Source: Mariniblastus sp.
GTDB lineage: Bacteria > Planctomycetota > Planctomycetia > Pirellulales > Pirellulaceae
Reading direction: 5' to 3'
Assembly: GCA_011523945.1 (NCBI GenBank)
Contig: WTFU01000092.1
Location: 54,491 to 118,490, forward strand
Length of the DNA: 64,000 bases
Every line of letters starts with the position of its first letter. The stretch's first letter is position 1. The notes beneath the pieces are model-generated. The model saw only the letters and a list, made by a program, of their open reading frames with translations, was not told the origin of the DNA and did not search any database. Made by a program: the position numbers and the translations under genes. This document shows, piece by piece, positions 18,517 to 27,541 of this stretch.

Positions 18517-18563
18517 GCACAACATTTTGTGTTGACAGAATCTCAAACATCGATATATTGGGT
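18517..18563 (+). promoter_or_regulatory. Tandem NrdR-like boxes
   Basis: Box 1 GCACAACATTTTGTGT (18517-18532) and box 2 CATCGATATATTGGGT (18548-18563) match the NrdR consensus ACACWATATATWGTGT at about 13 and 11 of 16 positions. Their starts are 31 bases apart, the helical spacing known for NrdR box pairs. Box 1 abuts the -35 element and box 2 covers the -10, as expected for repression of nrdA. Confidence 0.78.
18532..18559 (+). promoter_or_regulatory. nrdA promoter
   Basis: TTGACA, 16 bases, then TATATT: a near-consensus sigma-70 promoter lying inside the NrdR box pair. It predicts a transcript start near 18566 and a leader of about 480 bases. Confidence 0.75.
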
Positions 18564-19046
18564 TCCCGCCACTGAAAGCCAGTTCTTGATTTGGCTCCCA
18601 AAATGGCCAAAAAAATCAATGATTTGAGTGTTTTGGGGAGTCAAAAGCGAAGGCGAGTCTTGTGGGCTCAGTGCTGGTGTGGCGTTTGAATGGAGTTTGT
18701 ATCGGGAAGACGAAGCAGATCTTCGCGAAATCATATACCACGAGGAAAATCTTCTACCTTGAAGAGGCTGGGGGAGACAAAAAGTTATTGGGGACGGAGG
18801 CTCTGAGCACTTTTTGAAATTGATGGATTGATTTCTGTGGGATGACCAAACGTGTCATTCGTTTTAACGATGTTACTCCGAGAGTAACCAATGTTACGAG
18901 TTTCGGGCCAATTGGATTGTTCTGAATAAATTCGTGGGAAGACATCTTGGGATTTGCTTCCGGCGTTGGTTTGGCAAATAGAGACAGTTCGAGCTTGGGA
19001 AATGCTCGGCAAGTCATGGACAAATAGCTAACGGGAGTACGATGGA

Positions 19047-21857
19047 ATGTTGAAGACGACTCAGGAGATGAATGTCAGGAAGCGAGATGGGCGAGTACTG
19101 ACATTTGATCCCGCACTGATTACGAGAGCAATTCAAAAGGCGTTTTGCGCCGAGCACAAATTATCAGAAATCAGTCAACTTGATGATAAGCTTTTGCAGG
19201 TTGCTGATACGATTACCGAGGCGGTTGTTTTAGAAGTTCAGGAAGAGGCTTTGACCGATGCGGGCGTTACGGTCGAGCACATTCAAGACGTTGTTGAACG
19301 TCAATTGATGAAGCAGGAGTATTTTTCGGTTGCCCGCCGATACATTCTTTATCGGGCAGAGCACAGCAAAATTCGCCAGTTGCGTGCGGAAGAGAGAATG
19401 GAGAGTGCCGAGCCATTCCCTGGAACGATGGTTAATCGAGATGGACAACTCGAAAACCTCGATTTTGAACGACTGCGTGGCCAAGTCGACAACGCGTGTG
19501 AGGGTCTCGACGCCACTTGCTCTTCAGGGGAGCTTCTGGAGGAAGTGGAAAAGCAGTTTTTCAATGGAATCACTCCCCGTGAGATCGGCCGCTCGATGGT
19601 ATTGGCGGCTCGCGCACGGATTGAAAAGGATCCGGACTACGACACCGTTGCCGGTCGTTTGGTTCTAAATATTATCTATCGCGAATCGTTGGGGAAATCA
19701 GCGGCCAGTGGTGATTTGAAGGCGTTATATCAAGAGAAGTTTGGAGAGTTCATTCAAACTGGAATTGATGCTCTACGAATTTCACCGGAACTGGCGACGT
19801 TTGATTTAGCAGAATTGGCGAGTGCAATTGATTCAGAGCGGGATGCGTTATTCCCGTATTTGGGTCTTCAGACAATTTACGATCGCTACTTGTTGCATAT
19901 TGATGGCCGCCGCTTCGAAGCACCGCAGTATTTTTGGATGCGTGTTGCGATGGGCTTGGCGATCCAAGAGGAAAACAAAACCGCGCGGGCAATCGAGTTT
20001 TATAATATTCTCTCGACGTTTCGTTTTACTTCCGCGACGCCGACGTTGTTTAACTCGGGAACTCTGCACCCGCAGTTGAGCTCCTGTTACCTAAGCACGG
20101 TGTCGGATGACTTGGACAGCATTTTCAAGGCAATTGGTGACAACGCGAAACTGTCCAAATGGGCTGGCGGTCTTGGAAATGACTGGACGAACATTCGGGC
20201 GACTAATTCTCACATCAAAGGTACCAACGGTCAGAGCCAGGGTGTGATTCCGTTCTTGAAGGTTGTCAGTGACACGGCTGTGGCTGTGAATCAGGGTGGA
20301 AAGCGAAAGGGCGCCGTTTGTTCTTACTTGGAATCTTGGCACCTTGATGTCGAAGAGTTTCTCGACCTCCGGAAAAATACGGGAGATGAACGTCGACGAA
20401 CTCATGATATGCACACTGCGAATTGGATCCCCGATTTGTTCATGAAGCGTGTCACGGAAAAGAAGGACTGGACATTGTTCAGCCCCGACGAGACACCTGA
20501 TCTTCACGATCTTTATGGGAAAGCCTTTGAGGAGCGGTACGAGCAGTACGAAGAGATGGCGGCAGAAGGGAAAATCAAACTGACCCGGAAAGTTCCGGCG
20601 GTTGATTTGTGGCGAAAGATGTTAACGCGAGTCTTTGAAACTGGCCATCCTTGGATCACGTTTAAAGATCCATCGAACATTCGTTCGCCCCAGGATCATT
20701 CCGGCGTTGTGCATAGCAGTAACCTCTGCACAGAGATTTTATTGAATACGTCTGCGGATGAAACAGCGGTTTGCAATCTCGGTTCGATTAACATGCTTAA
20801 TCATATTACCGACGGCAAACTGGATCTCGAAAAACTGGAAGCTACGGTGAATACCGCGGTTCGAATGCTCGACAACGTCATTGACATTAATTTTTATCCA
20901 ACCGAGGAAGCTAAGAATGCGAATCAGCGGCATCGTCCGGTAGGTTTGGGTTTGATGGGCTTTCAAGACGCTCTTTCTGCTTGCGGCATCAGTTACGCGA
21001 GTGAAGAGGCGGTTGAATTCGCTGACCGAAGTATGGAAGCTATTTCTTACTTTGCAATCTCCGCTTCGAGTAATTTAGCGGGAGAGCGTGGAACTTATTC
21101 TTCTTATGAAGGTTCCAAGTGGGATCGAGGCTTATTGCCAATCGACACTGTCGCGATCCTCGAAGAGGAGCGGGGTATGCCAATTGACATGGATAAGAGC
21201 ACTTCCATGGATTGGGATAAGGTTCGCGAACTTGTTTCCAAGAATGGAATTCGCAACAGTAATGTGATGGCGATTGCTCCAACTGCCACAATCTCAACAA
21301 TTGTTGGTGTTACCCAATCAATCGAGCCAACTTATAAGCACTTATTTGTTAAGAGCAATCTTTCAGGTGAATTCGTCCAGATCAATGTTAAATTGGTAAA
21401 CGAGTTGAAAGATCGCGGGCTCTGGGACGCCGAGATGTTGGAAAAGATTAAATACTTCGATGGTGCATTGGGCGAGATTCCTGGTTTGCCTGAAGACATC
21501 AAAGGGCGGTTTGCGACGGCCTTTGAGATCGATCCAAGTTGGATTATTCGTTGTGCCAGTCGGCGTCAAAAATGGATCGACATGGGTCAATCGTTGAATC
21601 TTTATCTTGGACAGCCAAGTGGCCGTCGTCTTGATGAGATGTACCGAATGGCGTGGCAGGCGGGCTTGAAAACAACCTACTACTTGCGATCACTCGGGGC
21701 GACTCAGGTAGAGAAATCGACGGTTGACATTAATAAGTTTGGTGTTCAACCAAGGTGGATGAAAAATGCGAGTGCTTCTGCTGACATCGCTGTAGAGCGT
21801 CAACCGGAAGTGCAGCAATGCAGTATTGACAATCCAGATTGTGAAGCTTGTCAGTAA
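19047..21857 (+). CDS. nrdA: Ribonucleoside-diphosphate reductase, large subunit (class I)
   Basis: NrdA makes deoxyribonucleotides from ribonucleoside diphosphates. Residues about 8-95 form an ATP-cone ([20 protein letters not shown]), and about 120-210 look like a second, more divergent cone ([20 protein letters not shown]). Catalytic features are present: [32 protein letters not shown] and the radical-transfer tyrosines in [11 protein letters not shown]. The C terminus ends with a redox pair (DCEACQ). At 936 residues it is longer than E. coli NrdA, mostly through the duplicated cone, which recalls the chlamydial class Ic enzyme. NrdR boxes lie upstream. Confidence 0.95.
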   Translation: MLKTTQEMNVRKRDGRVLTFDPALITRAIQKAFCAEHKLSEISQLDDKLLQVADTITEAVVLEVQEEALTDAGVTVEHIQDVVERQLMKQEYFSVARRYILYRAEHSKIRQLRAEERMESAEPFPGTMVNRDGQLENLDFERLRGQVDNACEGLDATCSSGELLEEVEKQFFNGITPREIGRSMVLAARARIEKDPDYDTVAGRLVLNIIYRESLGKSAASGDLKALYQEKFGEFIQTGIDALRISPELATFDLAELASAIDSERDALFPYLGLQTIYDRYLLHIDGRRFEAPQYFWMRVAMGLAIQEENKTARAIEFYNILSTFRFTSATPTLFNSGTLHPQLSSCYLSTVSDDLDSIFKAIGDNAKLSKWAGGLGNDWTNIRATNSHIKGTNGQSQGVIPFLKVVSDTAVAVNQGGKRKGAVCSYLESWHLDVEEFLDLRKNTGDERRRTHDMHTANWIPDLFMKRVTEKKDWTLFSPDETPDLHDLYGKAFEERYEQYEEMAAEGKIKLTRKVPAVDLWRKMLTRVFETGHPWITFKDPSNIRSPQDHSGVVHSSNLCTEILLNTSADETAVCNLGSINMLNHITDGKLDLEKLEATVNTAVRMLDNVIDINFYPTEEAKNANQRHRPVGLGLMGFQDALSACGISYASEEAVEFADRSMEAISYFAISASSNLAGERGTYSSYEGSKWDRGLLPIDTVAILEEERGMPIDMDKSTSMDWDKVRELVSKNGIRNSNVMAIAPTATISTIVGVTQSIEPTYKHLFVKSNLSGEFVQINVKLVNELKDRGLWDAEMLEKIKYFDGALGEIPGLPEDIKGRFATAFEIDPSWIIRCASRRQKWIDMGQSLNLYLGQPSGRRLDEMYRMAWQAGLKTTYYLRSLGATQVEKSTVDINKFGVQPRWMKNASASADIAVERQPEVQQCSIDNPDCEACQ

Positions 21858-21878
21858 TGAAAAGATAGCGTTAAGAAT

Positions 21879-21904
21879 CGGCCATCGGTGTTTGCCGATG
21901 GCCG
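21879..21904 (+). terminator. Strong hairpin between nrdA and nrdB
   Basis: CGGCCATCGG and CCGATGGCCG form a perfect 10-bp stem with a 6-base loop, 22 bases after the nrdA stop. The following GTTTCT is a weak T-tract, so it may attenuate or stabilise the 3' end of the message rather than stop it fully. Confidence 0.6.
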
Positions 21905-22121
21905 GTTTCTAAACGGGTGTTGTGAGCGGTAGGCGGTCAAAAATTCAGCACGGCAAAGCGATATCGTTTGCCAACAAGATTTTTCGGTTTAAGTCTTGGT
22001 TCGTGTTGTTGGGTTTTTGGGAATGCGGTTCACTTAAGGATGGACGGAGTCTCCAAATTCCGCCAAGTAGAACCGAAAAAAAATTTACATAATTAAACGT
22101 TTTTGCATGGAGTAGCAAACA

Positions 22122-23174
22122 ATGGCAACGGATATTCAAGAAGTAAAATCGGGCAAGGCGAAGCGAGTCGACGCGAGTGAAAAGCGTTTGATCAATTGCC
22201 ACCAAGTTGATGTTAATCAATTGATGCCATTGAAATACAAGTGGGCTTGGGAACATTACGATAACGGTTGTGCGAATCACTGGATGCCAACCGAAGTTGC
22301 GATGAACAAAGACATCGAGATCTGGAAATCAGATCAGCTAACCGATGATGAGCGGCGAGTCATCATGAGAAACCTTGGTTTCTTCTCAACGGCGGAAAGT
22401 TTGGTTGGAAACAATCTTGTGCTCGCGGTGTTCAAGCACATCACCAACGCAGAATGCCGACAGTACTTGCTGCGTCAGGCATTTGAAGAGGCCGTTCACT
22501 CTCATACGTTCCTGTATGTTGTTGAGAGCTTGGGTTTGGACGAAGGCGAAGTCTTCAATATGTATAATGAAGTTCCTGCGATCGCTCGTAAAGATGCGTT
22601 CGAAATGGAATTGACGAAGGAAGTTCTTGATCCTGACTTTACGACCGAGACTTTTGAGGGGGCGCAGGCACTTCTAAAGAATCTGATCGGTTTCTATATC
22701 ATTATGGAGGGTATCTTCTTCTACACTGGATTTGTGATGGTTCTTTCGTTCCATCGTAGGAATCTGATGAAGGGGATCGGTGAACAGTTCCAGTACATCC
22801 TGCGTGACGAGTCGATCCATCTCAACTTTGGAATCGACCTGATCAATGGCATTAAGGCGGAAAATCCTGAGCTGTGGACACCAGAGTTCCAGGAGCAAAT
22901 GACCAGTCGTATTCGAGAGGCAGTTGAACTCGAATTGGCTTACGCAGAGGATTGTCTTCCTAACGGTGTGCTTGGATTGAACGCAGATTTGTTCCGTGAT
23001 TACGTTCAGCACGTAGCGGATCGTCGTCTGGAGAGAATCGGATTGCCAGTTCAGTACAATAGCCCGAACCCATTCCCTTGGATGAGCGAGACGATGGATT
23101 TGGCAAAAGAAAAGAATTTCTTTGAGACACGCGTCACGGAATACCAAACCGGTGGAAAACTGGATTGGGACTAG
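22122..23174 (+). CDS. nrdB: Ribonucleotide reductase small subunit, class Ic (radical Tyr replaced by Phe)
   Basis: This R2 subunit houses the dimetal cofactor. The ligands are E92 ([10 protein letters not shown]), E123 and H126 ([10 protein letters not shown]), E196 (IIMEGIFF), E230 and H233 ([10 protein letters not shown]). The radical-tyrosine position is F130. Each residue, with W54, Y132 and Y341, sits three positions after its counterpart in the Chlamydia trachomatis class Ic R2 (E89, E120, H123, F127, E193, E227, H230, W51, Y129, Y338, as I recall them). A Mn/Fe cofactor without a tyrosyl radical is therefore expected. GGAG precedes the ATG. Confidence 0.95.
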   Translation: MATDIQEVKSGKAKRVDASEKRLINCHQVDVNQLMPLKYKWAWEHYDNGCANHWMPTEVAMNKDIEIWKSDQLTDDERRVIMRNLGFFSTAESLVGNNLVLAVFKHITNAECRQYLLRQAFEEAVHSHTFLYVVESLGLDEGEVFNMYNEVPAIARKDAFEMELTKEVLDPDFTTETFEGAQALLKNLIGFYIIMEGIFFYTGFVMVLSFHRRNLMKGIGEQFQYILRDESIHLNFGIDLINGIKAENPELWTPEFQEQMTSRIREAVELELAYAEDCLPNGVLGLNADLFRDYVQHVADRRLERIGLPVQYNSPNPFPWMSETMDLAKEKNFFETRVTEYQTGGKLDWD

Positions 23175-23225
23175 TGAAACTCGGTTGAGGCCACCGGCTT
23201 TCAGCCTGACTAGATAATAATCGAA

Positions 23226-23257
23226 TAACCCGTCGCAAATTTGCGGCGGGTTTTTTT
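23226..23257 (+). terminator. Terminator after nrdB
   Basis: AACCCG-T-CGCAAA pairs with TTTGCG-G-CGGGTT, with one mismatch, and is followed by seven T residues. Confidence 0.85.
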
Positions 23258-23502
23258 ATGGCCTACGGCAGGGAGGGGAAGGGCTCTCTCTTCCTTCAAT
23301 TCCTTGAGGGCGCCTCTTTAATCGTTGTAATTGGAATTTTTGTCAGAGTTAGAGACCGTGTAGAGCAGATTGAATTGGCCGGGAGTCGGCCATCGGGGCC
23401 GTTTGCGTGAATAATTGGCAAGAATGATTTCTGGATCAGGATTCCAAGTTATTGAGCCGAATCATTCTCAAGAGAAGTTCTGAATTATGTAACGAGGCAG
23501 AC
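23258..23502. other. Intergenic, nrdB terminator to GT2 gene
   Basis: With the terminator this makes a gap of more than 300 bases. No ORF or strong structure is seen. It presumably carries the GT2 promoter, but I find no clear -35/-10 pair. Confidence 0.4.
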
Positions 23503-24423
23503 GTGAACCAAGCCAACTCAAATTCGACATCGTCCTCTTCATATTCCGGGAATTTTACGTCCATCAATCCGGTGCGTACTTCGGAGTTTACCTCAGGTCG
23601 TTCAAGTGTTGGAAATGCTAAATCGGAGTATCTTAATCAGGTGCTTAGTCGGATTGACGGGTGCGCAAAGCTGGTCAAAGAAGAGTTGGATGCTTATCAG
23701 GCGGCAGACCCAGGTGACAACGCAAGCCCACGTACGGATTACTTACTTTCAGTAGTCATTCCGGTTTTCAATGAGATTAATACGATCGGTAGAATTTTGA
23801 CCCGAGTTGCCGCGCTGCCGTTAAATCTGGAATTGGTCATCATTGATGACTTCAGTACCGACGGCACGCGAGAAGTTCTCAAGAAGCTGATTGGTATGCC
23901 AAATGTGAAAATCATTTTGCAAGATGAAAATCAAGGCAAAGGTGCCGCACTGCGTACCGGGTTTATGCATGTTAAGGGTGATTTAGTGGTCGTTCAGGAT
24001 GCCGACCTGGAGTACGATCCTCGAGATATCCCTCGGTTGATTCAGCCGCTATTACGCAAGGAAGCCGATGTGGTTTATGGTTCTCGATTTATTGGCGATG
24101 AGCAGCAGGATGAGTCCTGGATTCATCGAACCGGCAATGCAATTCTGACGGGAGCTTCCAATCTCTTTAGCGGTCTAAAATTAACGGATATGGAGACTTG
24201 CTATAAAGCCTTTAATCGAGAAGTGATTCAGGCGATTAGAATTGAGCAAGATCGGTTTGGAATTGAGCCAGAGATCACGGCGAAGTTGGCAAGGCGTGGC
24301 TATCGATTTGCTGAGGTACCGATTTCTTATGACAGTCGAGGCTATGACGAAGGCAAGAAGATTGGCGTCAAGGATTTAATTAACGCGATTTATTGTATTG
24401 GTCGTTACGGCATTTCTGACTGA
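23503..24423 (+). CDS. Family 2 glycosyltransferase (polyprenyl-phosphate glycosyltransferase-like)
   Basis: The GT2 fold is clear: SVVIPVFNEINTIGRIL, LVIIDDFSTDGTREVL, the metal-binding VVQDADLEYDP, and YGSRFIGDE. It resembles dolichol-phosphate-mannose synthase without C-terminal membrane helices, so it probably charges a lipid carrier with a sugar or acts on a similar acceptor. The track start is TTG at 23452. GTG at 23503, with GAGG six bases upstream, is preferred. The first 70 residues are Ser/Asn-rich and low in complexity. Confidence 0.87.
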   Translation: MNQANSNSTSSSSYSGNFTSINPVRTSEFTSGRSSVGNAKSEYLNQVLSRIDGCAKLVKEELDAYQAADPGDNASPRTDYLLSVVIPVFNEINTIGRILTRVAALPLNLELVIIDDFSTDGTREVLKKLIGMPNVKIILQDENQGKGAALRTGFMHVKGDLVVVQDADLEYDPRDIPRLIQPLLRKEADVVYGSRFIGDEQQDESWIHRTGNAILTGASNLFSGLKLTDMETCYKAFNREVIQAIRIEQDRFGIEPEITAKLARRGYRFAEVPISYDSRGYDEGKKIGVKDLINAIYCIGRYGISD

Positions 24424-24597
24424 CCCAGACCCGATCGCTTGCCATTATCTCACCGGCGGTGATAATTTGATTATATCGGTGGCAATGTCTCGTTGCTGAA
24501 AGTGACTTCGTGCCGCTGGAATTTCTGTTTCATGAAGTTGCTGTAGGGAATTAATATTCCTGCTTTAATTTTCATTTTACTGTGGAGAGTGTAAATC

Positions 24598-25641
24598 GTG
24601 CTGAAGCGATCTCAATTCGTTGGAATGCTGCTGGTTTCTTTGATGGCATTTTTGGCTGCAAAGTCTCAAGCGCAATCGAGTCCTCGGCGCATTATTTACT
24701 TGGAAATTTCTGCGGATTCGCGAGCCCGCGTGGGAGCACAGCAGCAGTGGCTGGAGATGCTTCAAGGAGTTGGGGCGGACCGGGTTGTTTCGAGAACTTT
24801 GAGAGATGGACGAGTCGGGATTGAAGAGACGAAAATGACTTCCGCGACCGTCATTAAGGTCTCGGGGGTGATTGCCGGCGACCGGCTGAAGTTGCCCGGA
24901 GGAAGTTTTTCCATTCGTGACAAAGCCGGCATTAGTGAGTTGTTGAAGCGGCTTCGAGATGATGGAGCAGAAGTCGCGATGGCTGAAAAGAAAGCGTTTG
25001 GCTTAACTTCGGTGCAGTTGGTGGCGCTTCATCAGCGGTTTTCGCAACCTGTGAATTTTGAGACTAAGGGGCGAAAGGCGGGAGAGGTCACGGCGGAACT
25101 GGTCAAAAAAATCGGGATTCCGTTCGTGTTGGATTCATCGGCGAGGGCGGCGGTGAATGGTGATGAACTAGTTCTCGATGAGCTGAGAGGGTTGTCGATG
25201 GGGACGGCGCTTGCTGCGGTAGTTCGCCCCCTTGGTTTGGTGATCGAGCCAAAGCGTGAGCAGGGTAAACAACTGGAGATTCACTTGCAGGATACGCGTC
25301 AAGCAAAAGAAAATTGGCCAGTCGGTTGGCCGTTAGAACGAGTGCCTGTAGCAGTGGCACCGACTTTGTTCGACAAGATACCGCTTGAAATTCGCAACTT
25401 CCCGCTCGCGGCCGTCCTTAATGCGATTGAAAAAAAGTCTGGAGTCAATTTCTTAATTGACTACAACACGCTCGCCCGAAAAGATGTCGACCTAGCGACC
25501 ACAAAAGTGACGCTCGTTGAGAATAAGGTGGCTTTGCTGGTTGCAGTTTCGAATGCGTTGAAGCAAGCCAAGCCTCGCCTTTCGTGTGAACTGCGAATGG
25601 ACGAAATCGGGAAACCCTTTTTATGGATTACGTCGAAGTAA
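24598..25641 (+). CDS. Secreted protein of unknown function
   Basis: A GTG start with GTGGAGAG upstream gives a signal peptide (QFVGMLLVSLMAFLAAKSQA). The mature part has two similar segments, FVLDSSARAAVNGDELVLDELRGLSMGTALAAVVRPLGL and FLIDYNTLARKDVDLATTKVTLVENKVALLVAVSNAL. Both look like STN/secretin-type short domains, in which a stored residue pattern is followed by a helix. The role may be in the envelope. No enzyme motif is seen. Confidence 0.7.
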   Translation: MLKRSQFVGMLLVSLMAFLAAKSQAQSSPRRIIYLEISADSRARVGAQQQWLEMLQGVGADRVVSRTLRDGRVGIEETKMTSATVIKVSGVIAGDRLKLPGGSFSIRDKAGISELLKRLRDDGAEVAMAEKKAFGLTSVQLVALHQRFSQPVNFETKGRKAGEVTAELVKKIGIPFVLDSSARAAVNGDELVLDELRGLSMGTALAAVVRPLGLVIEPKREQGKQLEIHLQDTRQAKENWPVGWPLERVPVAVAPTLFDKIPLEIRNFPLAAVLNAIEKKSGVNFLIDYNTLARKDVDLATTKVTLVENKVALLVAVSNALKQAKPRLSCELRMDEIGKPFLWITSK

Positions 25642-25680
25642 AGAATCAACTGTCAAGCATTTCTGTTGATACCAGTTGAT

Positions 25681-26796
25681 TTACTTTTCAGTATCGTCGA
25701 GATGGATTTGCATGATGGCTCCGCTAAGCGGCTGCAACTCCCAGTGGCCATTGATTGGGCGATTTTGGACTTCCGCTTTGACCATGTAACGGGTCAGTCC
25801 CTGTCGCTCGAGGCCCACATTCGTGATGACGCCATCGAAAGTGGCGGTTTCGTCGCGAGCCCGTTGGACGGTGACCGTCACGCGTTTCCCTCGCACTTCT
25901 TCCGGATTGAGGTCCGTGATTTCGATAGCGCCCTGTACCCAGAGTCGGTCCATTCTCGCGATTCGCATCACGGCTTCCCCTTTTTGGACATACTCTTGAG
26001 GCTTTTTCATTATCTTAATAACCGACGCATCAAACTCGGATTGCAGGATATGGCCCTCAACGTGTTTTTTGGCTTCGAGGTATCTTGATTCTTCGAGTCG
26101 TTTTTCTAGACCTGCCTTTTGTTGTTCGCGGATGGCTTTGTCTCGTTCAAGAGCAGCAATTTCCATTGTATAAATCGCCATCAGTCGGTCGGATTCAGAT
26201 TTGGATCCTTTGTCAGCCAGTCCGGAAGTTTTGCGTGCCTCGATGGCTGCGACCTTGTATTTCTTTTCGGCGGCTTCAATCGCTAAAGAATCCTCAGCGG
26301 CATCAGCAGCAAGTTCATATCTCAATTTGGCTTGCTGGAGAACTTGTTGAAAAAGGTCGTCGTCAATTTTTCCCACAACCGTTCCTGCTTTGATTGTGTC
26401 TCCCTCTTTTACACTGAGAGACAGAATAACGCCGCTTTCTTTGGCAGGAAGCATGATGTCATCGATAAAGCTAATGGTGCAGTTTTCGAGATCGAGTTTG
26501 TCTCGAGAATCAGAGCCTTGGGTGCCGGTCGAAGTGGCGTTCCCCGGTTGTTGAAAGGCTGGTGGTGATGCATAGGCCGCGGAGATGGCAGGCGTTGTGG
26601 TCCTGGCGATTGACTCGGAGGATGAGCGTGTAGGTTGCGCAGCACGGAAAGGTACTGTATTGAATCCTGCTCGCGGTTGGATCGGCTGAAGAATACGATT
26701 GGACGTTTGCGCGTGGGTTGCGGTAACTGCTAAGCCGACCGTTAGGAGCGTGAGCACCGATTTCAAAAACCTTAGTGTTGCCGGAATTCTTGACAT
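25681..26796 (-). CDS. HlyD-family periplasmic adaptor protein
   Basis: After a signal region (KSVLTLLTVGLAVTATHA) and a Ser/Thr/Gln-rich stretch come the adaptor elements: half of a lipoyl domain (AKESGVILSLSVKEGDTIKAGTVVGKIDDD), a long alpha-helical hairpin (about residues 150-240, KLRYELAADAAEDSLAIEAAEKKY), and the beta-barrel return (VQKGEAVMRIARMDRLWVQG). Such proteins link an inner-membrane pump to the outer membrane. It is the last gene of the - strand group with DUF456 and GAF-HlyD. No pump is adjacent. Confidence 0.85.
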   Translation of the reverse strand: MSRIPATLRFLKSVLTLLTVGLAVTATHAQTSNRILQPIQPRAGFNTVPFRAAQPTRSSSESIARTTTPAISAAYASPPAFQQPGNATSTGTQGSDSRDKLDLENCTISFIDDIMLPAKESGVILSLSVKEGDTIKAGTVVGKIDDDLFQQVLQQAKLRYELAADAAEDSLAIEAAEKKYKVAAIEARKTSGLADKGSKSESDRLMAIYTMEIAALERDKAIREQQKAGLEKRLEESRYLEAKKHVEGHILQSEFDASVIKIMKKPQEYVQKGEAVMRIARMDRLWVQGAIEITDLNPEEVRGKRVTVTVQRARDETATFDGVITNVGLERQGLTRYMVKAEVQNRPINGHWELQPLSGAIMQIHLDDTEK

Positions 26797-26973
26797 AATT
26801 TACCGATCACGAAAACGGTTATTCTGCTTCAAAATTAAACTGCTTTTTCCTAAAAATCGGAAATACGGCCTTAGATATTTAACCCGCTTTCCGGCAGTAG
26901 GCCTTTCAGTCTATACGAGCTAGCATGCCTTTGGGTCGCTTTCTTTTGTTTGAGAATCGAGCGAGCCGAAGTG

Positions 26974-27507
26974 TTAGATGAAATTGGCGATTATAGCGAC
27001 TACAACCATGGTCGAGCCGATGATTAACTTTCCGAGAGTGCCAAAAAGCCGGCCCAGGAAGGCGGCGGTGCTGATTTTTACACTGTCGGGGTTAGACGTG
27101 CCTATCCATTTTTCACCGATAAAAGCACCAATGAAAGCACCGAGTGAGGCAAAGAACAGGGAGCCGATAAGGCTGCCTACCAGCGGGATGGGTATCGGTA
27201 GGCCGAGTATTGCCCCGGCAATTCCGCCAATGACTGAGCCAATGACGGACAGGGTAGCACCGCGACTGGAGCCACCCATTTTTTTGGTTCCGACAACGGA
27301 GGTGCCAAATTCAATTGCTTCCCCAAGGGCGGCAAGTCCAATGAGAACGGCGATGGTTAACCAGGTAATGTCATACTGTTCGGGGCCAAACAGCATCCAA
27401 AGCAGGCTTAAAACGACGATGAGCCAATTTCCAGGCAAACCGATTAAGTTAAGCACCCAGAAAAAGATCAGCAGAATGATGAATAGGGCAAACAGCAAAT
27501 AAACCAT
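26974..27507 (-). CDS. DUF456-family membrane protein
   Basis: The 177-residue protein is almost wholly hydrophobic, with about five membrane helices and the DUF456 pattern (LIGLPGNWLIVVLSLLWMLF, then a Gly-rich GAILGLPIPIPLVGSLIGSLFFASLGAFIGAFIGE). Its function is unknown; Gly-zipper helices suggest tight helix packing. It sits 34 bases downstream of the GAF-HlyD gene. A 174-residue ORF on the other strand mirrors it and is treated as a shadow. Confidence 0.85.
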   Translation of the reverse strand: MVYLLFALFIILLIFFWVLNLIGLPGNWLIVVLSLLWMLFGPEQYDITWLTIAVLIGLAALGEAIEFGTSVVGTKKMGGSSRGATLSVIGSVIGGIAGAILGLPIPIPLVGSLIGSLFFASLGAFIGAFIGEKWIGTSNPDSVKISTAAFLGRLFGTLGKLIIGSTMVVVAIIANFI

Positions 27508-27541
27508 GGGAGGCCGATCGGATTGTTTGACGGCGGTAATG

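Larger units (their letters stand above)
18115..19046. other. Long intergenic region upstream of nrdA
   Basis: This stretch of 932 bases has no convincing long ORF. It holds the start region of the SprT-like gene, an AT-rich inverted repeat, the NrdR-box promoter at 18517-18563 and a leader of about 480 bases before the nrdA ATG. Two very short ATG ORFs lie in the leader (28 codons at 18603, 27 codons at 18842), both without a strong ribosome-binding site. Confidence 0.6.

Noticed and set aside
18603-18925. Two tiny ORFs in the nrdA leader as real genes
   Set aside because: They have no clear ribosome-binding site and no recognisable protein pattern; kept only as an observation on the leader.
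26978-27502. 174-residue plus-strand ORF mirroring DUF456
   Set aside because: It lies antisense to a recognised family member; its Pro/Met/Ala-rich composition is typical of a shadow frame.
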